The translations under genes and the position numbers were made by a program. A DNA stretch of 64,000 bases from Eudorina sp. 2006-703-Eu-15 (taxonomy: Eukaryota > Chlorophyta > Chlorophyceae > Chlamydomonadales > Volvocaceae). Location of the stretch: positions 39,689 through 103,688 of the forward strand of contig BDSI01000234.1 of the NCBI GenBank assembly GCA_003117195.1, in the 5' to 3' direction. Shown here piece by piece: positions 9,401 through 20,084 of this stretch (positions within the stretch are counted from its first letter, which is position 1; every line of letters starts with the position of its first letter). The notes under the pieces were generated by a model. The model saw only the letters and a list, made by a program, of their open reading frames with translations, did not search any database and had not been told where the DNA came from.

Positions 9401-11547
9401 CCCCCTCCCCGGGCCGGGCCGTCAAACACCCCCCGCCTTCCCCTCCCGCCCAGCCCTCTCTTCGCCCCTGGTCCCCCCGCCCCCTCTCACCACATCCAGC
9501 ACCAGCACCAGGTCCCTCCCCCGGTGGTAGCCGCCGATGGGGCTGAAGTGGCCGTCGCCCGTCTGCATGAAGGCCTGGGGGGGCCGGGAGGGGGAGGGGG
9601 GAGACGGAGACGGGGAGGGGGAGGGGGGAGGGGCGAGTGACGGGTCGGTGACTGATCCGGGTATGGGTAGTGGGCCTACGGGGTCGGGTCGGATGCGGAT
9701 TGTCTGTTCCCAAATTAACACTCTAAGGTCCCTGACCCGTCCACCCGGGCAGCCGTCCACCCGCTGCTCGCCGGCAACGGCGGACGCCCCCCAGCGGCTG
9801 CCCCTCGGCTGCACAAACCCTCCCCACCCGCCCAGCAGTGGACCCACCTTGCGGCTGTACGACACGATGACGTGTTCCTCCCCGCTGCGGCACACCGCCT
9901 GCACCTCCCCACGGAACTGCTCCAGGGTGGTGCTGCCGTACGGTCGGAGCTCTACCCGCGCGCCATTACACCGAGCCAGGCAGACCGCCTGTGCACGCGG
10001 GAGGGGCGAGGGCATACATAGGGACATTGGTAGGACATATTCAAACTGCAGGAAGGGGGGAGGGGGTGCGGGCCCCGGGGTGGGGCGGGCACAACCCCCC
10101 TCACTCACTGAATGCGACTATACCCCACACGGATCCCGGTGTTGGCTCCTGTGTGGGGGGGGTGGGGAATGGCACCCGCAGTCCCCGCCCGGGTCTTGAA
10201 CCCGTCATGCCGACTGATCTATCGACTCACCGCTGCGGTCCTCCCCCCCCCCCCCGGCCCCTCACCTGGAACAGGGTGATGCCCTCCTGCTTCACCGCGT
10301 CCAGAGGCCTGCGGACGGCGGGCGGCCGGGCAGGCCGCTGAAAAAAGTTGTGCGGGCCGCTGCCTCTAGGTGAGGGGGGCGGCGAACGGAGGGCGGCCCC
10401 ACAGCTCTAACCTGGCCCGCCCTCCCTCCCACCCAGCTGCAGTTCACCCCGGGTGCCGCATCGCATGCAACCTTTCGGGCGCTTGCAGCCCGGCCTGCAC
10501 CGGGTGGCTGGTTGTTGCCCCCACCTGCAGCAGTCCAGCATGGCCTCGTGGAACCAGCGCCACGAGCCCTTCCAGGTGCGGCGGGGGTCGATGGAGAGCG
10601 CGTTGAGGACCATGGCCAGGGAGGCCAGCCCGCAGAAGGCCGGCTCGTCCTGGGTGCTGCGGGTGGGCGGGCGCGACAGCCAGTGCGTAGTATATTTAGA
10701 TTTGAAAGCCAATCGGTAGTATACTTAGATTTGAACAAGGTGGCATCAAGTTGCTATGGTGTAGTGGAATCACATCTGTCTAACACACAGAAGGTCCCCA
10801 GATCGAAACTGGGTAGCAACATTTGGTTTTAAGGAAACATGATGTCTAAAACTGTGTTGGGAGGTCACTTGGTCAGCAGATCATGAGCCATGACATGACT
10901 TGATGACAGTTCATGGAATCGTCAGCACACCACCACCCGCTGGTTCTCATGTGCCTAGCACAGGCCCAGCTCTTACTTGAATTGCTCCATTAGTTTGAAG
11001 AACCCAGACATGTAACCATCAAGAAGGGCTTCCTGGAACAACTGACGGCCTGGGCCAAGGACCCACAGACAGCAGACAGCACAGCAATGCGGACACCGTG
11101 CAAACACCATTTGGACGAGCAACTCAGATGGGCCTGGGAACACCCCCTAGATGTTGAGCTTGCTCTAGCGCTTTCGACATGACCCTGCCGACCTTGCCGA
11201 CACAAGATAAGGAGATGGGGGCGAGGGCAAGGACCCGGCAGCAGCCCAGGTCCTCGCCTGCGTGCTCGTTGCCGGTTGTCGGTTGCCTGGTGGTTGACGG
11301 CAAAGCACCCCCCGTGCTCACCTTCCTGCGACGAAAACTCGATGGCGGGTGGTGATGGCAGCTTCCGCTTGTAGAATGTCTTTTTGAAGCCTGACGCCGG
11401 GCGCTGTGGCGACGAGGGGGCGATCGTGAAGCCCTGCTGCACCACCGGGGACGTCTCCAGATGCGCCCTTCGCGGCTGCTGATCATGATCCTGCCGCTGC
11501 GCCTGCGAGCCCAGCTGATCCAAAACAGTTGGTTCCACTTGAGCCAT
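6443..11547 (-). CDS. PCS: phytochelatin synthase (multi-exon)
   Basis: Glutathione gamma-glutamylcysteinyltransferase: builds phytochelatins from glutathione on heavy-metal stress. Exons on the - strand: 11547-11322, 11049-10977, 10656-10525, 10308-10266, 9988-9848, 9574-9491, 8856-8836, 8179-7988, 7697-6744; a short last exon 6487-6443 is provisional. Phases agree at every junction. Family motifs in order: [54 protein letters not shown] with catalytic Cys; [11 protein letters not shown] with catalytic His; LVLVLDV-ARFKYPP with catalytic Asp; [12 protein letters not shown]. The large exon has a Gly/Ala-rich insert, then a C-terminal region ending [13 protein letters not shown], like plant enzymes. 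About 636 residues from the Met at 11547. In-frame Mets at 11652 and 11772 would add an Arg/Ser/Ala-rich, transit-peptide-like extension, so localisation is open. Confidence 0.93.
6538..6730. repeat. CT-rich minisatellite (CCCCTTCCCT-like)
   Basis: About 190 bp of near-perfect 10-bp CCCTTCCCTC units, placed just downstream of the splice donor of exon 9 of the phytochelatin synthase gene. Read on the - strand it is a GGGAAGGG purine tract and could be translated only as Gly/Arg/Glu low complexity, so it is treated as intron. Confidence 0.85.
7861..8015 (-). repeat. 31-bp minisatellite containing a splice donor
   Basis: Five tandem copies start at 7861, 7892, 7923, 7954 and 7985. On the gene strand each copy reads GGAGCTGGTGCAG|GTGGGGG, i.e. 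it repeats the end of exon 8 and its donor. The first copy in transcription order (7985) holds the donor used in my model, at 7987/7988. Confidence 0.92.
8836..8856 (-). other. PCS: 21-nt microexon of phytochelatin synthase
   Basis: On the - strand the sequence is ACAG, then 21 bases encoding ARFKYPP, then GTGCGT. The neighbouring exons end in LVLVLDV and begin with HWVPLP. Joined, they give the highly conserved family sequence LDV-ARFKYPP-HWVPL with phase 0 at both ends. Confidence 0.9.
10685..10738 (+). repeat. direct repeat upstream of the tRNA
   Basis: GTAGTATATTTAGATTTGAA and GTAGTATACTTAGATTTGAA lie in tandem about 30 bp apart, immediately 5' of the tRNA gene. They are AT-rich in an otherwise GC-rich region and could serve as tRNA upstream sequence or be a transposition scar. 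Confidence 0.7.
10750..10821 (+). tRNA. tRNA-Val (anticodon AAC)
   Basis: A complete cloverleaf of 72 nt. Acceptor GTTGCTA pairs with TAGCAAC. The D arm GTG..CAC carries the A-box-like TGGTGTAGTGG. The anticodon arm is TCTGT-CTAACAC-ACAGA, with AAC at positions 34-36. The variable loop is AGGTC and the T arm is CCCAG-ATCGAAA-CTGGG, so the first T-loop base is A instead of T. A TTTGGTTTT run follows as a likely RNA polymerase III terminator. The gene lies inside intron 2 (10657-10976) of the phytochelatin synthase gene, on the opposite strand. Confidence 0.88.
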
Positions 11548-12243
11548 TGCGACGAGGCCTCGGCGTCCAGGCACGTCCGCGAAACGAGGTGCCGTGTGCC
11601 GGCGCGTGTGGGCGTGTGCAAGACAGCTGGATGCGGTCAGGAGCGACCGCATAATTCCCGAAGGGCCGTCATGCGTCTGTAATATATCAGCACAGAAGCT
11701 CAGCGCTGAAGATGGGATTCTTCGCCGAAACGCGGAAGTCATGCAGTCGGCAGCGGTCGAGGCATACGTCAATTGAAGGTTGTAAGATGCGCTCTGACTC
11801 AGATGTGAGCATGAATTTACGATTGAATGTGGTCGGAACTGTAAAACAGCGGATGAGTAACTAGAGTTTTACTGCCGAGCTGGTGTGGTTAAGGCCGGTC
11901 AGCAATTGACCAACGGTTGTGCTCTTGTTTAATAGCGCAATGAAGTGAACATGATGAGCAAGTTGGTCTGGCGGAATCGACCTCGACGTACGGCTCCGTG
12001 GATTCTACTGTGGAAGGAAGACCTCAGTCGCAACTGAATAATTTCCATCCATGGCCGTCGTGTTGTAACTTTAGACTCCTTTTGTGCTCGGGTTCATACT
12101 TTTATCAGAACCCCACTTGCGCGTCCTGCTGAGCCAGTCTTCGGGAGCCACACCCAGGCTAGTGCAACGAACCCAACAAGTTGTACACCATTCCGGACTC
12201 CGCGTGGCCGACCAACGACAAATTCCTCCAAAATTACACCTCA
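11548..12243. promoter_or_regulatory. shared upstream region of two divergent genes
   Basis: The phytochelatin synthase gene runs left and the FIST-domain gene runs right from this interval, so it should hold both promoters and 5' untranslated regions. The central part (about 11775-12060) is less GC-rich. I saw no metal-response or TATA element that I would defend. Confidence 0.5.
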
Positions 12244-15200
12244 ATGAGACCTCACGTGTCATCACGGCCACGTGCCTTCACTTGTCGAGACTCGGCCCCG
12301 CGGACGCGCCCCAGCACCCCCCGCATTTGCGCCCCGGTGGCCGCATCACTGCCCCACAGCGCGAGCGCATCTCCCTCCCTGGACTCATGCGCCAGCCCCA
12401 GCCCCGGGACAGCCGTCAGCCTCCTCCGGCGCGCCGGAGCCTGGCCGGCAACCCGCCACAGCCACAGCCCCACACCCGGCTGCACCCTTGAACCGGCTCC
12501 CCGCCGGATCATCACCCGCTGCAGCACCGCGGACGGGGCCGCGGCGGCGGCGGCGGCAGCGCAGCCGCCACCGCCCCCTGCCCGGGCGCCGTACTGGAAG
12601 ACGTACATTTCCCGCAAGCCGCTGCTGGTGCAGGCGGTGCTGGATTGCCTGGCCAACATCCGGCAGCAGGGGCCGGTGCCGGAGGTGATCGACGTGGCCC
12701 TGGTGTTCGTCTCCTCAGAGTACCTGGAGGTACGGCGTACGGTGGCGTACAGTACGGCACAGATTGGCAATTAGCACAACGCCCTAGCCAGCCTCTGTGG
12801 CCGCGCCACGAACTGACTGACGGACCGACGGACCCGGCTGGGCTAACCTCCTCACTCCTTTCGCTCACACCTCCCCCTCCTCCCTCCTCCCTCCTCCTCC
12901 CCCCGGGCCGGGTGGCACACAGGACTTCGGTTGTCTGGTGGAGGCCCTCCAGAAGGAGCTGCCGGGCCTCCGCAACGTGTTCGGATGTACGGTGGGTGGG
13001 TGGCGGGGTGGGGTGGGGGTTTGGGAGGCTGCGTGCGTGTAGGCCGGTTGGGGGGCTGGAGCTCACCCTAATCCCACTCCCAACCCATAATGATAATCCG
13101 CCCGCACCCCAATGGACCGCTCAGACGTCACAGCCCCCACCGCCGGGATGCCCGAAACACACACACACTCCAACACCGACATTCTCTCCCTCGGGACTGC
13201 CGTACCGTACAGCAGCACAAACTCCCCCGTCTACCCCTCCCGCGCAGTTGGGTCGGGTCTCGGGAGAGGGCTCGGGATCTGCCTCCAAGAGCAACCACCC
13301 CCTCGCTGTCGTACACACGCAGGCCCCCCCCCGCGCACCCACCCCCATCCCCCTGGCTGCTTGGCACCCCCCCCCCCCGCTGGCACCCCACCCCCTCCAG
13401 GGCTTCGGCATCATCGGGGTGGACGGCGAGGGCGCCCACGAGCTGGAGGCGCAACCCGGGCTCAGCCTGACCCTGGCCGCCATCCCGCAGGTACGGTAGA
13501 TATGTACGACGAGTGTGTACGACACGCCCACATCCGTACCAGCAGTACGGCACCCAGACCCCCTCCCACAAGTCACCGCACTCGGACGGGTGGTGTGTAG
13601 TGTGTGTGTGTGTATTGAGGAGGGGTTTAGGTGAGCGTTTGGTGCCCAGGGGCCATGGAGGGGTGACGGGCAACAGCGGGACACGGCCCTCCCTCCAGTA
13701 TGGCCGTGACGGGGAGCGGCCTCGGGTTGTCCTGCCGTGCAGGCCGAGGTGGTCGTACGGCACTTGGACGAGAAGGACCTACCTGACGGAGGTGAGGCAG
13801 AGGGGGCGTGCCCGGGGGGGGGGGTAAACACTGCACTGCGGATGTCATCGGCGCCGTCGTTCCGTTTGGCTCTCCGCGGGCTGGGGGGCTGGGGGGCTGG
13901 GGGGGACGGTAAGACAGCTGGCAGACAGGGCCCTCTGCTCAATGTCTCATTCTGGCCCCCGACGGGGTGGGCTCCCAGGGGTCTGACGTGATGCGTGGGA
14001 TGGATGGGGGAAAACGTGCGGCGGCGGTGTGGGCACCCGCTTTAACGCATATCCTTGACACGGGCAATGGAGGCGCCCATGGGGGCAGCCGCTGGGGACA
14101 GTTTCTACACAGGGGATCACATCCTCAGAATCCAAACCGCCTCCTCTACCCTCCCCAGTAACCCCTGCCTTCACCCTCCCCGACCCTCCTTACCCCACCG
14201 GCCCACCCCACTGTCTGGGCTGTTTCCGTTTTTCCCACCCCACCCCTCCAGACGCGCCCCCAGACCGCTGGTCCGCCCTGCTGGGTGTGCCCGCCTTCCC
14301 CGAGGTCCCCCTCTCGCTGGTGGCGCTGTCCGACCCCTCCTTCTCCGGGGTGCAGGACCTGCTGGCGGGGCTGGACTTCGCCTTCCCGAATGCCACCAAA
14401 ATTGGTACGGCACTGTACGGAGACAGTACTGCAGGGGCCTCCAGTCGGAGCGAGGGCGCAGGGAGGTGGGCTGCGGAGGATAGGGTACGGGGGTTCCCAT
14501 CAACCCCAGCGCTGACTGCCTGCTCCCTTGCCCCTTCGGACAGCGCCCTCCGACCCGTGGGTCCCCGGCATGTGCGCCCTCCTGCCCTCCCTCCCTCCCA
14601 ATGTCCTATACTGCCTCCCTCCCACCCGCTCCCACCTCTCAGGGGGTCTGAGCTCCTCCTCCTCCTTCGGCGGCTCCCGCACCGCCACGCTGTGCTGGTC
14701 CGCGTCCTCGGCCGCTGCGCCCCCGGCCCCCGGCTCCCCCGCCCCCTCCGCCCCCTCCCCCGGGTCCGGGTCCGGGTCCGGGTCCAGCTCCGGGGTTCAC
14801 AGCCGCGGGGCCGCCGTGATGAGTCTCCTGGGGGAGGTGCAGATGGACCTCATGATCGCCCAGGTGGGGGGGGGGGAGGGGGAGAAAAGGGGATAGGGGG
14901 GTAGGGGGATAGGTGGGGGGGGGGTGGCGACCCATGGGTCCGTCGTCGTGGTCGTGGGGCCCTGGCGGGCCATATGCTTGGGGCCCACTCTCTCTAGCAG
15001 CGCAGTTTGAAATTGTCTACCAATTTCCTATACCCGCCTTCCCCCACCTCCCGCCTTGCCCCCACCTTCCCCCTGATGCCCGCTGCCCCCTCCCTCCCTC
15101 GGCCCCAGGGCTGCCGGCCGCTGACCTCCACCACCTGGACCGTGGACCGGGTGGCTCCCGGGGCCCCCACCCACGTGGTGGCGCTGTCCAGTGAGGGGGT

Positions 15201-17627
15201 GGCCCGGGGCAGGTCACTGCCCGCCCTGGAGGCCTTCCAAATCGAACTGCAGGTGGGCGGCGGAGCAGAGAGGGGAGGGCCGGGGAGGGACGGGGAGGGG
15301 GTTGAAGCCAAAGCCCTCAAGCCCTGAAACGCCCATCAAGGAACCCGGTCATGCCCAGCACTGGTTGACGAAGCTGGTTTACCCGGGGGAGGGGAGGGGT
15401 ACGGACAGGGGTACGGGGTTGAAGGTAGGCCAGGGAGGGCCATCAGCCGGTACAGCAGCCGCTCACGGGGCGACCTGCCGTACCCCGCTGCCTAGGGTCC
15501 GCGCCGGAAGCTCAGGACCCGCCGCCGCCGCCGCCGCCGCCGCCGCCGAGCGGGTGAGGCCCTCAGTCCCGGCCCTGATCACCTCCCGGGCCAACCCGGG
15601 GCAACCTCGGGTAACCACCTCCCCTCCACAGTTTGAATATGTCCACCAATTTCCTATACCCCTCCCCAGCCCCCTCCACGAGCACTACCAGCGGCACCAG
15701 CTTGAAGACGGTCGGCATCCTGTCCACTTACCCCCTCGTCCCGGTGCTTCGTTTCTTCCTCGCGCTCACCCGTCCCCTCCCCGTCCCCTCCCCGTCCCCT
15801 CCCCGTCCCCTCCCCGTCCCCTCCCCGTCCCCTCCCCGTCCCCTCCCCGTCCCCTCCCCGTCCCCTCCCCGTCCCCTCCCCGTCCCCTTCCCCGTCCCCT
15901 CCCCGTCCCCTCCCCGTCCCCTCCCCGTCCCCTCCCCTCCCCCTCTCAGTCGGTGCTGGGGGGTATGACGGAGGTGCAGCTGCGCCGCACGGTGGCCAAC
16001 CTGACGGTGGGGGTGGCGCCCGAGGGGCTCAAGAACAACCTGGAGCCGCAGGTGGGAGGAGGGTGGCTCCAGGGGTGGCTCCAGGGGTGGCTCCAGGGGT
16101 GGCTCCAGGGGTGGCTCCAGGGGATCCCCCCATGTCAATATAGAGACTGCGAAACCCCCCCACTGCAGGGAGCCCTTGGCTCGCCGGGGGCTGCTAAGAG
16201 GTGGGCGTTAGTGCGTTTGACACGTTTTCGGCGCGGGACGGCACGTTCGGCAGCTCCGCAGTTGAGACCTCAACAACCCAGTGACTAGCATAGCTGCTCT
16301 GTCTGGGTTGCACTAGCCAGCATGCCGCTGCCGTACATAACCTGCTGCCTTGTCGTACCCCCCCAGGACTTTCTGATCCGGGCCCTCCGGGGGTTCGACG
16401 CGGAGCAGTGCCTGGTGGTCGGCGAGTACATGCGGGTCGGGCAGCGAGTCAGGTTCATGGTGGGTGTACGACCCTGTACGACACGGATGTACAGTTGGCG
16501 CCGCTGGGTGCATATCCGCAGACCCAGCGCGCCGCCGGAACCGCGTTGTCGTGGGGGGCATCCCTGATATGTGGGCACCTGGGCAGGCAATATGCCGAGG
16601 TCGCTGCTGCCCGGATGGATGGATGACTGGAGTTCCGGCCCCGGCAAGAGAGGTGCTCAGCCCAAACGATCTCCGATCACTCGCCAGGACCCCTACAGAT
16701 ACCGACCCGCACGATCCAGGACACCCCCACCTCCCTCCCTAGTAGTTGTCCAGACATCAGCTTGCAATATGTTTTGATAGGGCAGGGCGGGAGGCTCACA
16801 GCACTGCAACCCCGCCCCCTTCCCCCCGTTTGGAGCGCAGGTCCGTGACAAGCAGGGGGCCCAGGAGGACCTGGCCTCACATGGGCTGTCGTACAAGCGC
16901 AAGCAGCTGCAGGTGAGCGGAGGGGAGGGGGAGGGGAGCGGAGGGGAGGGGGGGGGAGGGGAGGGAGTCGAACCGAGCTGAACTAAAATGCGACCCGACC
17001 CAGACCCGACCCTGACCCCGACCCCGACACGAACACCGACGCGAACACCGACGCCAATCCCGACCCGCAGGCGATGCTGCAACGGGGCCAGGGGGCCGCG
17101 GAGCCCTTCGGCATGCTCATGTTCACGTGCAACGGCCGAGGGTCGGGGCTGTACGGCGAGGATTCGTACGACGCGCGCACCATGTCATCGTACGTTCCGG
17201 TGCCGTGTGCGGGTTTCCAGTGCAACGGTGAGCCAGGGCGGGGGGTCTAGGCCCTAGGGTGTGTCGTGTGCGTCCTCCAAACCGCACCCATGGCTGCGGG
17301 GAGCGCAATGCAAGAGGTGTACCGACCCCCGGGTCGGTCCCTCATCGCCCGTGTGTGCTCGTGACGTGTTTCCCCCAGCTGCTGCCCCCACCTCCCCGGC
17401 CCCCAGGCGAGATCGGCCGCGTGGGCAGCACCACCCACCTGCACGGCTTCACCTGCGCTGTGGGGGTGCTCCGGCTCACCACCGCGGATGTGAGGCCGCC
17501 CTCCAGCACCACGGGAGGTGGCGCCGGGGCGCTGCCGGCGCCTTCCCCAGCCGCGCCCGCTCCCGGCCCCGAAGAGGACGCGCAGCAGCCGCCCCAGCAG
17601 CAGCAGCAGCAGTCGGAGCAGCAGTAG
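12244..17627 (+). CDS. FIST-domain protein (FIST_N and FIST_C)
   Basis: Predicted FIST (F-box and intracellular signal transduction) protein; the family is thought to sense small ligands, with no fixed reaction. Exons: 12244-12729, 12923-12991, 13401-13490, 13743-13791, 14252-14404, 14643-14863, 15109-15252, 15950-16051, 16367-16459, 16841-16912, 17071-17227, 17407-17627. The sum is 1857 nt (618 residues) with phases consistent. FIST_N evidence: VIDVALVFVSSEYLE, NVFGCT, GFGIIGVDGEGAHELE and FPNATKIGG. FIST_C evidence: DFLIRALRGFDAEQCLVVGEYMRVGQ, VRDKQGAQEDL, FTCNGRGSGLYGE, PVPCAGFQCNGEIGRVGSTTHLHGFT. No F-box is visible. The N-terminus is Ser/Arg/Ala-rich and could be an organelle transit peptide; an upstream in-frame Met lies at 12181. 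The C-terminus is a Pro/Gln tail. TGTAA lies 380 bases past the stop. Confidence 0.9.
14598..15661 (+). promoter_or_regulatory. recurrent intronic motif, three copies in the FIST gene
   Basis: Copies at 14598-14614, 15004-15035 and 15629-15661 share the core ACCAATTTCCTATACCCC, the latter two preceded by a TTTGAA(AT)TGTC block. All are on the gene's sense strand, in introns 5, 6 and 7. Further copies occur in other genes: PCS intron 4 (10023-10049, - strand), PC4 gene intron 8 (38017-38040), 42761-42797, 48260-48290 and 50448-50470. Confidence 0.7.
15770..15945. repeat. 10-bp minisatellite (CCCCTCCCCGT-like)
   Basis: About 16 tandem CCCGTCCCCT units form the pyrimidine tract directly before the acceptor of exon 8 of the FIST gene, so the repeat array appears to serve as the polypyrimidine tract. 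Confidence 0.9.
16062..16122. repeat. 12-bp minisatellite (GGGTGGCTCCAG)5
   Basis: Five tandem copies immediately after the exon 8 donor (GT at 16052) in the FIST gene. Confidence 0.92.
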
Positions 17628-18006
17628 CCGCCCAGATTCCGCATACCGGGCTGGGCCTGAGGACTGGCCTCTGGGCTGAACAGGCCTGGCCGCTGACCGC
17701 CGCACCCAGGTAGCTGATAACGCCCTGCGCCGCACAGACCCCAGCAGCCCGTCATTGATGGGTGGCCGCAGTGCAGGGGGGGGTCAGGAGGTCCGCAGCT
17801 GCAGGGTTGCAAGGGAGCCGGGGCAGGAACACGCCAGGCATCGAGAGTGCCAGTGTGGAGGGTGATGGCGGCGACGGTGCCGCGTCCAGTGCAGCAGGGA
17901 TGCGCTCACATGGCTGGCTGGTCAGTGCACATGGCTGCTGCGATTGCGATTTCAGAATAGTCGCGGTTGGCCTGCCGAAATGGGCGTTGGCAGCCACCCG
18001 CTATGA

Positions 18007-18011
18007 TGTAA
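18007..18011 (+). terminator. TGTAA polyadenylation signal of the FIST gene
   Basis: TGTAA, the volvocine polyadenylation signal, lies 380 bases past the stop. A second TGTAA lies near 18664. Confidence 0.45.
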
Positions 18012-19522
18012 TCTCCTTACAGCCCCACGTGTCACTCCCCGACGGCTCCTCTGTCCTCCCTCCCAAGACGGTTGATGCCCACAAAACAAAACACGCACGC
18101 AAGGCCTTGGCACGTGCCACCGCCGCCGGCAGCTGCAGCAGCTCCGAAACCATCCCCCGACGACACCGCCGACAGCTGTGGCCGCACCGCCAGGAGAAGC
18201 AAGATCGCCAAGTACAGTAGCACCTAGGTCGTGGCTGATGTGTATGTCCAATGTAGTGTAGTACAACTGTGGTAAGCACAAAACCCACGCTCCCTCTCTC
18301 ACAGTGCCGACCCGTGCCAGTAGGCCTGTGTCCGCTCCTCCTCTTCCATCTCCTCCATCTTTCTCCTCCGCCGCCGCCATCTTACTCCTCCTCCATCTTT
18401 CTCTTCCTCCTCCGCCATCTTTCTCCGCCTCCTCTTCCATCTCCTCCTCCATCTATCTCCTCCTCCTGCTGCTGGAGGCGCCGCCGCTGCTGGGTTCCCC
18501 GCTGCTGCAAAGCACACCAGCCGCTGCTCCCATGGTGGTGGTACGGCCGGCGGCACCAAGCGGCTTGCCGTGCCCGTACCGCCACCACCGTGCCGTGGCG
18601 GGGAGCTAAAACTGCTGCTGTCGCTGCTGCAACCGCCATTATGGGTGCTGCTGTTGAGCAGATTGTAATGTATAATTCCTCCTTCCAAAGGCGGGGACGG
18701 AGCCGGCTTGCCATGAAGTACAGGTATGGGTACAGAGGGAGGAATACGCCCGCAAGAGACGGTGCCTGTGTCCCCACATCACCCCCTTCCCTTCTCACCC
18801 GGTAGTGCTGAGATCAGGTGCCTGCCGTGGCCCTGACTTCAGGCCCTCCTTCCCACCCGCCAACACCTCTTCGCCTCACTTCACTTCGCGGCCCCACCTG
18901 GACCTGGCACCCGCGAGGAGACCTCAGGTCCGTCCGGAAATATGGTGTGTTCATGGAGACCAGTGGCTCGAGAATGAATTGGGAAAATTGTGTTTCAATG
19001 GACCCCAGGAGGGGCTCATCGGGGTGCCTGCCAGCAGGTGCCCCACCCCCCTGCATCATGGCGAAAGCACCCCCGCTATCGCTGCAATGCTGGCACCAAC
19101 GCGCCACAAACCGCTCCGGCCGCACCGCACCGCACTAACCTCTCGGGCCGCACGCTCTGCTCCGTCTGCAAAGCGAACAGAAGCATATCTATTGAGTTGA
19201 GGGCTCAACACCCAACCGCCTGAGGGTCCAGGCGCACACCAGCTGGCTGCCGTCCTACAGCCCCGCAGTACAGGCGCCCGCGCGGGCATAAACTCCGTAC
19301 ATGCCGTACATGCCGTACCCGCACACCCCTGCCCCTTCCGGGGTTCTGGTTCCTGTTCTGGTTCCTCCCAATCGCGACACGATGGAACGGGTCTACCTGC
19401 CAACACACAAACACACGCACACACACACACACAGTCACCGTTTTGCTCGCGATTGACTTCGATCCGAGCAGCATCGCGCGCAATGCACTCACAGCACTGT
19501 GGCATGTGTCTGAGGGGCCAGT
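18012..19522. other. interval between convergent genes
   Basis: Holds a (CTCCTCCAT)-type TCC-rich tract (about 18340-18470), a (CA)n tract (about 19408-19432) and no splice-consistent coding signal. Open frames exist on both strands here (for example 18269-18805 and 19056-19661) but are low complexity and unsupported. Confidence 0.5.
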
Positions 19523-19527
19523 TTACA
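19523..19527 (-). terminator. TGTAA polyadenylation signal of the phosphatase gene
   Basis: TGTAA on the - strand, 558 bases past the predicted stop at 20085-20087. Confidence 0.4.
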
Positions 19528-20084
19528 GCGGAGCCGCACAGCCTACAGGCGCCAGCCGACGCGGCACATCCTTCTCGCTGAGCCCTACTATTCATCATCT
19601 CACTATGTATCTTCTTATCAAATGTGTTTGTCCGGGCTGGGCAGGGCCCGTTGCGAGGCACACCGGCACTTCCAAGGCTGACCTCTCACCTCCGGCCCTC
19701 ACACCGCACGCCTACTCACAACACACACCGTCACCGATGTTGCCCCGCCAAGGTCAAGCAGTCAGCAACCCATATACGGTGCTCACCGCCTCCCGAATCG
19801 TTCCCCTGGCCCCCAAACCTCGAGGGGCCCCGACAGGCCCACCCCTGCAGCTCCCCCCACTGCACTGACGACCCCCGCCGCCGCCGCCGCCGCCGCTGCC
19901 CCATTTCGACCTGACCCAGCACGACTCCTGCCACTGCCACACCCCAGCAGCCCATCCTGCCATCGGGACCGCAGCTCTCCGGCCCCTCCACCCTCCATCC
20001 GGGTCCCCTGGAGCCGAGCCACGCCGGCGCCCCACCCACTCCCCGCCTCCTCCTCCCGCCAGCGCGCACCTCCCCCCTCAGCCC

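Noticed and set aside
10120..10250. tRNA-like GGGTTCAAGACCC on the - strand in PCS intron 4
   Set aside because: Resembles a T arm and B box, but no matching anticodon arm or acceptor pairing; at most a degenerate tRNA-derived fragment.
12645..13499. 284-codon ORF on + overlapping the FIST gene
   Set aside because: It reads through introns in another frame; the family motifs lie in the spliced frame.
18269..18805. Long Ser/Pro/Leu-rich ORF on +
   Set aside because: Produced by a TCC/ATCT repeat tract and open on both strands; no domain.
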